DNA of 64,000 bases from Adiantum capillus-veneris. Taxonomy: Eukaryota; Streptophyta; Polypodiopsida; Polypodiales; Pteridaceae. The notes under the pieces are model-generated. The model made no database searches and was not told the DNA's origin. It saw only the letters and a program-made list of their open reading frames with translations. Shown here in pieces: positions 21,901 through 32,639 of the stretch; position 1 is the first letter of the stretch, and each line of letters opens with the position of its first letter. The position numbers and the translations under genes were made by a program. The DNA lies in assembly GCA_014529385.2 (NCBI GenBank), contig CM043956.1, positions 91,404,721-91,468,720 of the forward strand, read 5' to 3'.

Positions 21901-21984
21901 CATTGAAGCATCATTAGTAGCTTGCTCATGAGCAAAATCAAAGTTATCAACATTAATTTCACTCTCTTTAATATTGTCAGCCAT
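18814..21984 (-). CDS. Chr1 Gag-protease-RT polyprotein (C-terminus frame-shifted)
   Basis: 1056 codons from ATG 21984, which is 417 bases after the 5' LTR. Residues about 110-245 are rich in Arg, Ser and Lys (APRRRRAKRSPSPPKRRRPS) and contain a duplicated KKARKR(T/S)PSSP module near residues 168 and 200. Residues about 255-470 form the capsid-type gag domain (FGDEGF, ARQWW). A CCHC zinc knuckle lies at 483-496 (CFKCGEQGHAYRAC). The protease motif DPGSTHNF is near 545, with Pro where Ser is usual. RT spans about 730-990, with RMCVDYRALN, the catalytic [10 protein letters not shown] at about 890 and FIGMCAYYRRF. After about residue 1006 (base 18958) a one-base deletion shifts the frame, so the last 50 residues are not native. 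Confidence 0.93.
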   Translation of the reverse strand: MADNIKESEINVDNFDFAHEQATNDASMLVNYLVSRLQQAMGNPSLQSEVQRQLRAHGILQAHHHDERTPRKPPCETTKRGLSLIREEEENPYEGLKNLLLDDASPSQRRTQEPPPKERERSESPATSAEMAPRRRRAKRSPSPPKRRRPSHSSPRHNSKRDDKKQEKKKARKRTPSSPSSLSSSSYESYGEDDKDQDKKKARKRSPSSPPSSNSSSSEESDGATFEPSKRRGHRKSYAAWKRSSKLKKFKEGGKSISFLTYDGTFGATDKVLAFIQQFDAAFGDEGFTESSKLRHVAMHFQKSARQWWSSLRANGEAPRTWKALRASIMKQFLATDAKDKVLTEWRSLKLSPNESIHKYVDKFWDLQLKATVFKKLDFGEQKQQFCAGLTEEMAEYVNSQRPRTISAVIHHTMVASRINFQTGGKRNNKPPENKGSNEPKGKDNVQKSPKGNSNKAKEKGVYKGKNKLSPEELERYRKDNRCFKCGEQGHAYRACPQKNNRQDPPRASLVEIQEEEIHQTHHKGSPLCHAWGKVREHDAFILFDPGSTHNFISMELATKLGIQSYEMGDILPADSAFKGQEASVTPLIGKLRLHVQGYVDKEDFFISPLKHEDVILGAPWFDRLAAHVKFPERRISFKFREKDMYIDAREMGNTIPIVHTPAFNKSIKSSISVYMIFVKDSQNEPNALAKENKSNQKELELSNFLKGFQDVFIDDIPCELPPKRGNDDHAIELLPGSSPPNKPPYRVSQAQQEEIMRQVHELIEKGMVRPSSSPFCSPVLLVQKKDGTYRMCVDYRALNRITIKNRFPVPRVEDLFDKLQGSTYFSRIDLKSGYHQIRIVDQDIVKTAFRTTFGLYEYIVMPFGLTNAPATFNRLMEKLFRPHRTFTGVFFDDIIIYSNSLEEHKQHLQVIFQVLRENKLYVNRKKSEFFLQEIQYLGHIISQDGIQMDPSKLEVIKGWPKPRNLHELRSFIGMCAYYRRFIEKFSQIAGPLHDLTKKNVRYTWSAKRTMLSKSLKKSLSLNLCLHYRISQNHLRSNVMLVVIALGLFCSKKGTP

Positions 21985-22177
21985 TCTAACAACTTTTAGG
22001 TGTAAACTTTTTAGGTGTACTTTGGCACTTCAAGCCCTAGTTGCTACTCCTCTTTACCCCTTTAGAAAAAGCACTCAAGCTACTGTACCCGCGGCTCGAA
22101 TACCATTAATTGCAAGGAATAGAAGAGAGGGTCTTTCGACACCAAAACAGCACCGGCTCCTGTCAAGCTTCTAATAG

Positions 22178-22227
22178 CTCAATAGTGGTTAAGCCGTAGG
22201 CAAGCCCCGTAGGACTCCACTATTAAG
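22178..22227 (-). other. Chr1 leader stem-loop with inner hairpin
   Basis: The minus strand reads CTTAATAGTGG ... CCACTATTGAG, an 11-bp stem with one T-G wobble. Inside it is AGTCC-TACG-GGGCT. It lies 175-224 bases after the 5' LTR. Chromovirus A has the same structure at the same distance with compensatory base changes. Confidence 0.75.
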
Positions 22228-22388
22228 ACCATAGCTCTCGACGGTGATGCCCCGTTAACTGCACAAAGGCAGGCGCACTGCAAGGCTGAAAAATCCCTAT
22301 TCTACTTACTCACAGGCAATTAATAATACCAACCATTTGTAGCTAGCTTGAGGACCTCCCTTCTTGAGCAAGAAAAGAGAAACCTTGA

Positions 22389-22400
22389 GCTCTGATACCA
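22389..22400 (-). other. Chr1 primer-binding site, initiator-Met tRNA type
   Basis: The minus strand reads TGGTATCAGAGC one base after the 5' LTR, the standard complement of the plant tRNA-iMet 3' end. Confidence 0.95.
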
Positions 22401-22401
22401 A

Positions 22402-23991
22402 TGTAACATTTAATGGCCTAAAATCTTATGTGTAGCGGAAATTAGCATGAACATAGTGAGCATTTCATTAGAGTTGATTCCTAATGAGAATTACAAGAGT
22501 GCTTGGGTGGAGAGAGCAACAAAAAGCATAACACCTAGTTAGATAGCATCGACAATACTTTCAAAAGAGAGAGCAATTAAGCTATTGACAACAGTTGAGG
22601 ACCGGATTTGCATGGAGCCGGTCCCCCCTCCAAAAGGCTTTGTATTATGGTTTCTCCCATCAAGAGAGACATTGTACAATACAATTCTTTGTGTTCCTTC
22701 AAGATGAGCTAGTGCAATGAAGATGGAAGCTTCATACACCAAGCAAAACACTTAATCAAACACAACTTGAATTATCCCCGTTCTCAGACCCAAGACCTCA
22801 CACACCTTCGAAGATGGTGAGAGCTAGCAGGGTATGAGAGTAGATTGAGAGGAAAAAGAAGTATCTTACGAGAAAGAAGTACATCTCCTCACATAATCAC
22901 TCATATTAGCATAGCTTAGCTTAGTAATTAGCTTGGTAGAGAAGATGAGCATGCATTGAAGCTTGGCTCTTGGTTGGATTTGCATCCACATGCCAAGAGA
23001 GTGTTGATGTAGGCTTCTATCTCACAAGCTTGGAGTAGGTGATGAGCTCTCCATTAAAGCTTGGGAGGAGATAGAGTATTTTCCCCTTCACCATGGTCAA
23101 GTGTGAGAGTGTGTCTTTCAATGCCAAGCAAAAATCAGCCCCCTCTCTCTCTTGGGCGAGCCCTAGCTGCTAAGTTAGGCTGGCTTTTGCCTCATTGGAC
23201 CTCCCCAGGTCAAGCCAATAGGGATTAAGCAGCATAAGTGATAGCCTTCTGACATGTGTCCCCCTTTCCCCTTTTGTGAGAGCTTTAGGTAATTAAATAA
23301 TTAAACTAAACTCTCATTGGACCCCTTTGCCTCCTGGCCAATAGGAATCAGGCAAGCCATGGGGCTCCTGAATGCTCATTGGACCCCTTGGGAGACTGCC
23401 CAATAGTCTTCTAGGACACTTAATTCTTATTGGTTTCTTTTATTAAATGTTTTTTAATTAATTAAACTAGATTTACTCTAGCTTAATTCTCATTGGTCCA
23501 CTTCAAGGGTCTTCCAATAGGAATTGGGCACACCTTGTGGGCATCTGGCCTAGGGAGCTGACATGTGTCCCTCATTCCCTTTGTGTAAAGGGAGCCTGTG
23601 TGTGTGTGTGTAGCTTTCTCTCTCATCCCCTAGCTTTGGGGCTCGCCCCCTCCCATGTAGGGATATGCAAAGACTTTTTGAGCTCACACTAAGCATCCAA
23701 TTTTCCCTAGGGTCAACCTTTGGACACAACCTTTGAATTTTGGAACCTTAGCATTTTGGAAGTCTTAATGGGCTGAACCTTAGGGTCTTTTTGGCCCATT
23801 GTTTCACATGGCTCTTTTGCAGATGGCCCCCCCTTTGGATCCCTATTTTCCCTCCTTTGGATCCCTACTGTGGCCGGTCTGCTAACTTAACCAATATTCT
23901 AGCTTTTTCTCCCTTGGCACTTCCCCACATTAAATGATCAGTTTAATATGAGAAAATCATTTAGGAGAATTAGATATTGATTATTATGACA
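22402..23991 (-). mobile_element. Chr1 5' LTR
   Basis: Near-identical to 15092-16680. Visible differences are a two-base gap near 23092, single changes near 23116 and 23249, and a GT-repeat length change near 23600. Confidence 0.95.
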
Positions 23992-26900
23992 CAACATTTG
24001 TGTTATGACAGAGAAATTGATGCACAGATCGGGTTTGGAAGTAAACAAGCAGACTTCCTTACAAGCTAAGATGGCAAATAATGTAAGGGTGGCTGGTGTG
24101 GGAAAGGTTAATGGAGTGAAGGTTTCAGATTTTGGTGTGTCAGTCTCAATTGATGCTTATGTGATCCCAACTAAGGGGGAGGGCTACCCATTAATTCTTG
24201 GAAGACCTTGGCTTATGGCTATGAAGGCCAGGCAGGATTGAGAGACAGGTTCCCTTGAGTTATGCCCAAGTCATAAGGCCGGTGGCAAGCAACAAAAAAT
24301 TATGTATGACATGAAGCAGGGTAGACAACAAGACCTAGATATGGAGACTTCGGCGGACGAATGGAGCACAAGCAACTACTCTTCGTCTGAGGGTGAGTCA
24401 TCTGAGGACGATGCTAGTTCTTTGGAGGTAATGGGTATAGTACTACGAGATCCTGAAGGAGAGGGTAGTCAAGACTCTCTAAACAAGGAGGAAGTCACAA
24501 GCCTAGAAGAGATGTTAGCTAAAGACCTACCAGAAGAAGAAAAAGGACCCTATTTGCAGGTACTTAAGAAGCATGCTGGTCTCTTCATAACTGATTATGA
24601 ACACATTAAGGGAGTAACAGTGACTCAACACCTATCCAATTGAAAGAAGGTGCCAAGCCAGTGGTGCAAAGACTTAGGAGATTAGGGCTAGTGCAACAGG
24701 ATACGCTCTTAAAGGAACTGAAAAGATTACTCAATGCAGGATTTATCTACCCAATGAAAGATTCCGAGTGGGTGTCCCCGGTTGTGGTAACACCAAAGAA
24801 AAATGGGAAGTGGAGGGTGTGTGTTGATTACAAGCCTCTAAATGCAACCACAAAAAGGGACCATTTTCCTTTGCCTTTCCAAGATGAGATACTAAATGAA
24901 GTGGCTGGTCATGAAAGGTACACAGTGTGTCACGGGTACTCAAGCTACTTCCAGATCAAAATTGCAGATGAAGATCAAAGGAAGACTACCTTCATAATGC
25001 CCTGGGAGTGTTTTGCTTACACAGTTATGCCTTTTGGCTTAACTAATGCCCCAACTACTTTCCAAAGGTTTATGAACTTGGTGTTTCAGCCCTACTTTGG
25101 TAAATCCATACGAGTCTTCATTGATGATTTTTGCATTTACAGCTCTACAGAAGTGCATCTTTCCAAGGTTGATGAAGGCTTCACCCGTCTGGCCCAATGG
25201 GCAATTAAATAAAGACAAGTGCCATATAGGTGAGAGTAAGGTCACTCTACTAGGCCATGTTGTGTCTCAATATGGTAATGAGGCTGACCCTCAAAAGGTA
25301 AAGACATTGTTAGCCTTACCTACTCCTTCAAACGTGAAGCAGCTAGTCTCCTTCATTCAAAAGGTTCGCTACATGGGACGATTCATACATCTCCTTTCTT
25401 GGGCAATCTATCCTTTGCAGCAGCTCACTAAACATACTACATTGGCATGGAGTGAGGAGGGTGAAAGGTGCTTTCAAGAAGTTAAAACCATTTTGAGCTC
25501 ATTGCATGTCGTCCTGCAGCCCACATGGGGTGAATTATTCTATGTGAATCCTAGTGTAGGCCCAAAATCTCTAGGAGCTGTCTTGATGCAAAAAGACCGA
25601 AAGACGTCTCTCATGAGACCAGTTTACTTCTCTAGTAGAGTGATGACAGCTGTTGAAAAGGGTTTCAGCGCAACTGAGCAATTGGTGCTAGCTCTTAAGT
25701 TTGCAGTGGAAAAGTTTCGGGCTTACCTGCTTCCGAGACAATTTGTGGTGATCACAACTGAGGAAGTCTTTCCATATGCCCTACGACACATGGAACTGTC
25801 TCAAAGAATAGCAAAGTGGGTGGTGCAGCTTCAAGAGTTTGACTACACACTACAGGTAGAGGATTCCACCCGTGCTTGTTTGGCAAACGTCCTCACACAA
25901 AGGTGTTATGAGAAGATCAAGAAAGAGGCACCTAGTAAGGTACCACCTATCCCGGAGCCTGAAATTCTATTAGGGGCACACAGTCTATATTTTGATGGGG
26001 CTTACAAGAGAAAAAAAGACAAGGCATCAGCAGGTATAGTGATACTAGGTCCAGAAAAGGAGAGGATTTTTGCAAAAGGGCTTTCACCTAGAACAGGTTC
26101 ATTCTAACAATGAGGCAGAGTACCATGCCCTTGTTTTAGGGTTACAATGTTGTCTTTCTCAAGGCATCACAAAGCTAAACGTTTTTGGTGACTCCATGTT
26201 GATTGTTAAGAAAATGGTTGGCGTATGGGCCTGTAAAAATGACAAATTGTCTATTGAAATGAGGGAAGCAAAGGCCTTGTTGAAGGGTTCTAAAGAAGTT
26301 CGAGTTCACTTTGTACCTCGAGATCAAAATCGAGAAGCAGATGCCTTAGCAGTTGAAGATTACAAACTCTCATGGTAGGTGTTGTCCTTGTGAAAAGTCC
26401 TTTATACCAGGGAAAGGAGGAGCTGCATGATCTACTTTACTTTCTTGAGCATTGTGAAGCGCCCTCTGGTATGAGTAAAAGTGAACGCACGTGGCTGGCA
26501 AAAAAGGCTACCAGATATAGTTTGGTAAGTGAGGACTTGTATTGTAAGCAGAAAGATGATGTCATGAGGAGAGTTCCCTCATCCCAAGAGATCAAGGATA
26601 TTTTGTTTAGCTGTCATGCAGGTGTGTGTGGTGGCCACTTTGCACAAGAGATCACTAGCAGGAAGATCTTACAAGCAGGGTTTATATGGCCTAGCCTCCA
26701 TTGAGATGTACAACATTGGTGCCGCACATGCGAGGTTTGCCAAAAAAGCCGGACCAAGGCGTCTTGCTCATGAAAATCAGCACCCAATTAAAACCTATGG
26801 GCCTTTTGAAAAATGGGGAATAAATGCAATAGGGCCACTACCTTGCACTCAATCAGAAAAGGAGTACATCATTATGGGGGTGGAGTATATGAACAAATGG

Positions 26901-27748
26901 GCAGAATCTCGACCCACAAAGCACATCACAGCCAAGGACGTGAGTGATTTCATCTTTGAGTGCATTTGTTGCCGTTTTGGCACACCTTTGGAGATTCTCT
27001 CCAATAAGAGACCGGGATTTCGAGCTGATTTAGTAGGGCAATTGATGAGCAAGTTGAAAATCAAGCGCAGGCACTCAACGCCATACTATCCTCAATGCAA
27101 TGGTCTTGTGGAGAAGGTAAATGGTCTTATATGTAAAATCATCACTAAGCAAGTGCATTTACATCCTAAGGCATGGGACAAACACTTAGATGCAACACTT
27201 TGGGCTTATAGAACATTCTTTAAAACATCCTTGGGGTATACACCCTTTCGTTTCGTTTAAGGGAAAGAGACACTACTACCTATAGAAGTGGAGCTAGCAA
27301 GCCTCCGAGTTCTAAAGGCACGGGAATAAGATAGTCAAGAGAAGCAGGTGGAGAGAAGAACCATTGATTTGGAGAGGGTAGGGCTAGATCAAGAGTCAGT
27401 GGAGTGAAATATTATGCAGCTCAGGCAGAGAAGAAGCGAAGGAAGTTCAATCGCAACCTTGTCAAGAAAGACATCAAGGAAGGATCTTTAGTGCTCAGAT
27501 ACCACAATCGCTTTGATCGCAAAAAGGATGGTAAGTTCTTGCTTAAGTGGGAGGGCCCTTTTGTAGTGATACAGAGGTTCTCAAATGGCAGTTACCAGCT
27601 AGGTGACTTAGATGGTAAAGTACATCAGACCCCAGCAAATGGTTGGGGATTGAAGGCCTATCACTGTCATCTTTCACGGCCATATGTTGGTGGGATCAAT
27701 GATAAGGTTGGTTCAGAGGAGAGCTCATCATATTTGAGCTCCGACTAA
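23992..27748 (+). pseudogene. Tat1 pol: protease, RT, two RNase H domains, integrase
   Basis: Resumes after Chr1 in the protease (CVMTEKLMH, ILGRPWLM). A W-to-stop TGA lies at about 24239. After an acidic linker and a frameshift near 24636, RT reads from 24640 (WRVCVDYKPLN, VFIDDFCIYSS). It shifts frame again near 25200. A Ty3-type RNase H that has lost its acidic residues (YVNPSVGPKSLGAVL) precedes a second RNase H at about 25976-26360 with intact-looking motifs (YFDGAYK, NNEAEYHAL, FGDSMLIV, READALA). Integrase follows at 26430-27748 with HHCC, GINAIGPLP, YYPQCNGLVEKVNG and a non-chromodomain C-terminus. At least five frameshifts or stops. The dual RNase H marks the Tat lineage. Confidence 0.92.
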
Positions 27749-27824
27749 GATAACAACCATGTAAATAGTTTATTTCAACAAAAAAAAAATGTTACCAGTG
27801 AGAGCGGATATTGATAATGGATGG
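27749..27824 (+). other. Tat1 sequence after integrase, before chromovirus A
   Basis: 76 non-coding bases with an A9 run. The start of the Tat1 3' LTR is not seen here; about 2.5 kb of it is missing. Confidence 0.6.
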
Positions 27825-29443
27825 TGTCATAAAATCTAATATCTAACCAACCCAAATGATTTTCTCATATTAAATTGATCACTTAATGTGGGAGAATAAA
27901 CAGGAACAAGTGTTAAGATATAGATATGTGCTTATAGATCTCTCTCAACACGGGGCCAATAGTAAAGGGGCCCAAAAGGGAGATGGTCTATCAAAGAGCA
28001 AGGTTAACCAATGGAGCATAAGACCTTAGGGTTAGCTTCATTGAAGACCTCCAATAAATGTGTGAAAAAGTCCTTTGACCTTAGGTAAGCTAGGGCTGAG
28101 CTTGAGGTGGGAACCCGGCCCAAGCTCGAGGTGCTTGTCCTGCTTGAGGTGCTTGTCGTGCTTGAGGTGCTTGATTAAGATGCTTGAGGTGCTTGACTGG
28201 CTCCATGCTTGAGGTGCTTGACTGGCTGCATGATTAAGGTACTTGAGGTGCCTTGAGAAGCTTGCCTGAGATGCTTGTGGGAACACCCCCTAGTTCAAGT
28301 GCTTTGTCATGCTTGGTGAGTAAGGTGCTTGATCACCTAAAGTCAAAAGCATTCCTACAAGAGGGGGGGGAGAGCCCTTTTCCTAGGGGCTAGAGAGATA
28401 ACACCCACTCACACACACAAGGGAAGCCCCAACTTGAAGAGGCAGCAAGGACACATGTCAAGCCCCTACCCATGTTACCTTCATGTGTTGCTTGAAGCCT
28501 ATTGGCTAAGCTTCAAAGGGGTCCAATGATAAATTACATGAATTATCTAATTGTTTTAGCATTTATCTAGCCCTCTCTCTCAAAAAGGAAAGGGGGACAC
28601 TTGTCTCAAGGCTACCCCTACTGCTTGTAATGCCTCCTGCTCATGATTGGCTAGGCCTGGGAGGGACCAATGAGCTTCAAGCATGAGCTACAAGGGGGGG
28701 TCGACCCAAGCTAGCTAGTGGCTTGCTTGAGGGGTATACTCACTCACACACACTCACAATCACTCTCATTGTGTACTATGCAAAGTGCAAGATCTCCCTC
28801 TCCTTCTCCAAGCAAGTAGAGGTTGAGAGCCTACACCAACACTCTTGGCTATGGAGTGCAAATCCAACCAAGAGCCATGCTTCAATGCTTAAGCTTGACA
28901 TCTCCTTCTTCTCCATTACTATGCTATTATGTATGCTAGCAACAAGAGTATGATAAGTGAGGAACTAGTTCTTTCTCCTATGAAATGTTTCTTCTTCCTC
29001 TTCCCTACCCTCATTCCCTGCTAGCTCTCTCCACCTTCGAAGGTGTTTGAGGTCTTGGGATTGAGGCTTGGGACAATTAAAGCTTTCTTCAAGTTCATGT
29101 TATGCTATGATTGTGATGCATGAAGCTTTCCATCTTCATTGCATCACCTAGGTCACAAGGAACACAAAGAATGTATTGTAACAAGTCTCTCTTAATGGGA
29201 GAAATCATAATACAAATGCCTATTGGAGGGGGGACCGGCTCCACATAAATCCGGTCCTCAACTGTTGTCATGTTCTCTAAATTCTCTCTCTTGCAAAAGT
29301 ATTGTTCATGTCAAGTTAACTAATTGCTATGATTATGTTGCTATCTTCAATTATGTCTACCCGCTATGCTCACAAAGTTATTTCTCGAAAGTATTCTCAT
29401 TAATTTCCGCTATTCTCAAGTTGAATAGACTAATTCCATTACA
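27825..29443 (+). mobile_element. Chromovirus A 5' LTR
   Basis: 1619 bases, from TGTCATAAAATC to CCATTACA, followed by an initiator-Met primer site. ATTGG/CCAAT pairs lie at 28501 and 28646 with start spacings of 22 and 21. A GCTTGAGGTGCTT minisatellite lies at about 28095-28330. The five bases before it (gatgg) are not found after the LTR at 48147, so the two LTRs are not ends of one simple insertion. Confidence 0.92.
28095..28330 (+). repeat. LTR minisatellite, CTTGAGGTGCTTG units
   Basis: About ten imperfect 12-20 base units of CTTGAGGTGCTTG type. The same repeat with different copy number is at about 31850-32010 (reverse), 46745-46930 and 63690-63860. Confidence 0.85.
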
Positions 29444-29444
29444 T

Positions 29445-29456
29445 TGGTATCAGAGC
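29445..29456 (+). other. Chromovirus A primer-binding site (tRNA-iMet type)
   Basis: TGGTATCAGAGC one base after the LTR end, as in Chr1. Confidence 0.95.
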
Positions 29457-29617
29457 ATTTGGTTTCTCTTTTCTTGCTTAAGAAGAGAGGTCCTTAAGTA
29501 GACTATAAATGGTTGATGTTGTTAATTATAATAGAGTAAGTGGAACTGGGATCTAATATCGGTTTTGTTATATAAGCCCACTATGTGGGGGATGGTGCAC
29601 ACCTCGGGAGCTTTGGA

Positions 29618-29667
29618 CTTAATAATGGAGTCTTTTTAGACTTGCCTACGGCTTTACCATTATTGAG
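29618..29667 (+). other. Chromovirus A leader stem-loop
   Basis: CTTAATAATGG ... CCATTATTGAG, an 11-bp stem, with inner hairpin AGTCT-TTTT-AGACT. It lies 175-224 bases after the LTR, the same offset as in Chr1. Conserved TTGCCTACGGCTT lies between the inner hairpin and the outer stem in both. Confidence 0.75.
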
Positions 29668-29862
29668 CCATAAGAAGTCCGAAAGGAGCTAGCCCTTGGT
29701 AACTCTGCTATGTTAGACCTACTCCTCTACTCTCTATAATTAACCACTTTGAGCCGTGGGTGTAGATACTTAAGAGCCAATTTTCAAAGGCTAAGAGGAG
29801 TGGCAACTAAGGTTTTGAATTGCCAAAGCATACACTAAGTACATACATAAAATTTTGTTAAC

Positions 29863-30426
29863 ATGGCTGACAATAATCAAGAGAGTAGAATGAACATTGA
29901 TAGCTTTGATTTTGCACATGAAGGTGCTAATGATGATGCTCCCATGTTTGTGAATTATCTTGTGACTAGGTTGCAACAAGCTATGCGCAACCCTACTTTG
30001 CAAGCCGAAGTTACTCAACAACTTCGTGCCTATGGAATTTTCCTTCCTCTCCAAGAGGAGAGAGAGCTTAGGAGGCCTCTTGAAGAGACCCCCAAAAGAA
30101 GACTCTCTCCCATTCGAGAGGAGGAATCCAAAGAGAAAGAAAGCAATGAAAGTCTAAGTTCTTCTGAAGATGTGGCTCCACGAAGAAGGCGGTCTAGACG
30201 ATCGCCTACTCCTCCCAAGAGGAAAAGAGCAACCCATAGTCCTTCTCCTCATCACTTTGAAAGGCAAGAGAGGAAACAAAGGAAGAAAAGGGCTAGGAAG
30301 AGGTCACCCTCTTCTCCCTTTTCTTCACCTTCCTCCTCTTCCGATGAAAGTTATGGCTATTCTCCTAGAGAATACAAGAGGGGAGGACATCGAAAATCAT
30401 TTCCTGCATGGCGAAGGTCACAACAA
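29863..30426 (+). pseudogene. Chromovirus A gag, N-terminal part
   Basis: ATG at 29863 gives MADNNQESRMNIDSFDFAHE, aligned with the Chr1 Gag start. The RS-rich stretch (APRRRRSRRSPTPPKRKRA) and one KKRARKRSPSSP module follow; Chr1 has two. The frame is cut after WRRSQQ by the minus-strand fragment at 30427. The gag continues at about 36060, but roughly eleven codons (the KLKKFKEGGK segment) are missing from the junction. Confidence 0.88.
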
Positions 30427-31654
30427 TGTAATGGGAATGGCCTATGAACTTAGAGAATAGCGGAATTAAGAGAATTAGAGTGAGCAATTTTGAGAGCATA
30501 GAGGGTGAACTTAATTGGTAGTAGCAACTCTATCATAACACTTAATTAACTAGGCATGAACAATATTTTTACAAGAGAGAGAGTGTAGAGAATATGACAA
30601 CAGTTGAGGACCGGATTTATGTGGAGCCGGTCCCCCCTCCAAAAGGCATTTTTATTATAGTTTCTCTCATTAAGAGAGACTTGGTACAATACAATCTTTG
30701 TGTTCCTTGAGACCTCCTTGGCAATATGGAGATGGAAGGTTCACACACCAAGCTTTTGCATAATTTCAACAATCAATCTTAGCTTGAAAACAATCAAGAA
30801 CTTGTGAACATCATTAATCTTTGTGTTCCCTAAATCATTTGAGTGCATGAAGATGTATACTTTTATGCATCAACTTGTGCTTAAAGCAATAATTAATCTA
30901 CCTTGCAATACAATTAATCTACTTGCATTAAGTAATTAATCTACTTGCAATAAACCATTAGCCTTCTTGCAATAAGCATAACATGCACTTGTAGAAAGCA
31001 TTAACTGTCCCAAGCCTCAGTCCCAAGACCTCAAACACCTTCAAAGGTGGAGAGAGCTAGCAGGGAATGAGGGTAGGGAAGAGGAAGAAGAAACATTTCG
31101 TAGGAGAAAGAATTAGTTCCTCACTTATCATACTCTTGTTGCTAGCATACATAATAGCATAGTAATGAAGAAGAAGGAGATGACAAGCTCAAGCATTGAA
31201 GCATGGCTCTTGGTTGGATTTTCACTCCATAGCCAAGAGTGCTGGTGTAGGCTCTCAACCTCTACTTGCTTGGAGAGGGAGCTCTTGCACTTTGCATAGC
31301 ACACAATGAGAGTGTTTGTGAGTGTGTGTGGGTGAGTATACCCCCTAAGCACCCCCCTAGCTTGCTTGGGTCGACACCCCCTTGTAGCTCATGCTTGAAG
31401 CTCATTGGACCCCTCCAGGCCTAGCCAATCACAAGCAGGAGCCATTACAAGCAACATGGGTAGCCTTGGGACAAGTGTCCCCCTTTCCCCTTTGAGAGAG
31501 AGGACTTGATAAATTCAAAATCAATTAATTAAATATCCTAAATTATCATTGGACCCCTGGGGTGGCCAACCAATAGGCTTCAGGCACACCATGAGGGAAA
31601 CATGGGGAGGAACTTGACAAGTGTCCTTGCTGCCTCTTCAAGCTGGGGCTTCCC

Positions 31655-31707
<53 letters not shown>

Positions 31708-32298
31708 CTCTCTCATCCCCCCCTTTGTAGGCTCGCCCCCTTCCTTGTAGGGATCTTTTTGACTTTGGATGAGCAAGCCCCTTAGTCATCAAGCATGACA
31801 AAGCACTTGAACTAGAGGGTGTTCCCACAAGCATCTCAGGCAAGCATCTCAAGGCACCTCAAGCACCTTAATCATGTAGCAAGTCAAGCACCTCAAGCAT
31901 GGAGCCAGTCAAGCACCTCAAGCATCTTAATCAAGCACCTCAAGCATGTCAAGCACCTCAAGCACGACAAGCACCTCAAGCAGGCCTAAGCACCTCGAGC
32001 TTAGGCCGGGTTCCCACCTCAAGCTCAGCCCTAGCTTGCCTAAGGTCAAAGGACTTTTACACACATTATTGGAGGTCTTCAATGAATCTAACCCTAAGGT
32101 CTTATGCTCCATTGGTTAGCCTTGCTCTTTGATAGACCATCTCTCATTTGGGCCCCTTAACCATTGGCCCCGTGTTGAGATAGATCTATAAGCACATGTC
32201 TATATCTTAACCCTTGTTCCCGTGTATTCTCCCACATTAAGTGATCAGTTTAATATGAGAAAATCATTTGGGTTGGATAGATATTAATTTTTATGACA
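30427..32298 (-). mobile_element. 3' LTR of the minus-strand chromovirus fragment
   Basis: 1872 bases, from TGTAATGGGAATGG to TTTTATGACA. It contains ATTGG/CCAAT pairs at 31404 and 31548 (spacing 21 and 22), a GT run at about 31658-31706 and the reverse-strand minisatellite at 31850-32010. The purine tract and CATAGTCG hairpin lie just beyond it. Confidence 0.9.
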
Positions 32299-32316
32299 TT
32301 ACCTCTCTCTTGAAAT

Positions 32317-32336
32317 CATAGTCGTCATCGACTATG
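32317..32336 (-). other. Hairpin CATAGTCG-TCAT-CGACTATG
   Basis: Plus-strand form. Same stem as at 16699 and 46424, with a loop changed by one base relative to Chr1 (TCCT). Confidence 0.85.
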
Positions 32337-32639
32337 AGGTAGAGATGGTAAAGTCTCACCCATTAGTCCATTGGTCTTAGCGGGTAGAGGATCCATTTTT
32401 ACCCTACGACATCATTCCAGAGTGGATGACTAATCCACTTGGTGCTTGAGAGACATTGTGTGCCGCAAGCATGTCTGCTCTTTTTAGTCCATATCATACT
32501 TCCAAAGTAGAGTGACAAGGTCTACTTGGTGTTTGGGAGACGTAGTCACCACAAACATGATCCTAAGTATGCATACTTTAAAATTTGTGCACAAAACATA
32601 AAAAAAGAGTCCTATAAGACAAAAACATTGATCATTTAA

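Larger units (their letters stand above)
15092..23991 (-). mobile_element. Chr1: near-complete Ty3/gypsy chromovirus
   Basis: LTRs 15092-16680 and 22402-23991 differ at only about four places by eye. The target duplication caaca is perfect. There is an initiator-Met primer site next to the right LTR and a purine tract next to the left one. Order on the minus strand: Gag with RS-rich N-terminus, zinc knuckle, protease, RT, RNase H, integrase, chromodomain. The insertion is recent, yet three single-base deletions break pol. It lies within the Tat1 protease active site. Confidence 0.95.

Noticed and set aside
29445-29456. tRNA-like signal TGGTATCAGAGC
   Set aside because: It is a primer-binding site complementary to a tRNA 3' end. 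No tRNA gene with arms surrounds it here or at the other sites.
31546-31852. His/Thr-repeat proteins encoded across (GT)n
   Set aside because: Microsatellite translation within an LTR.
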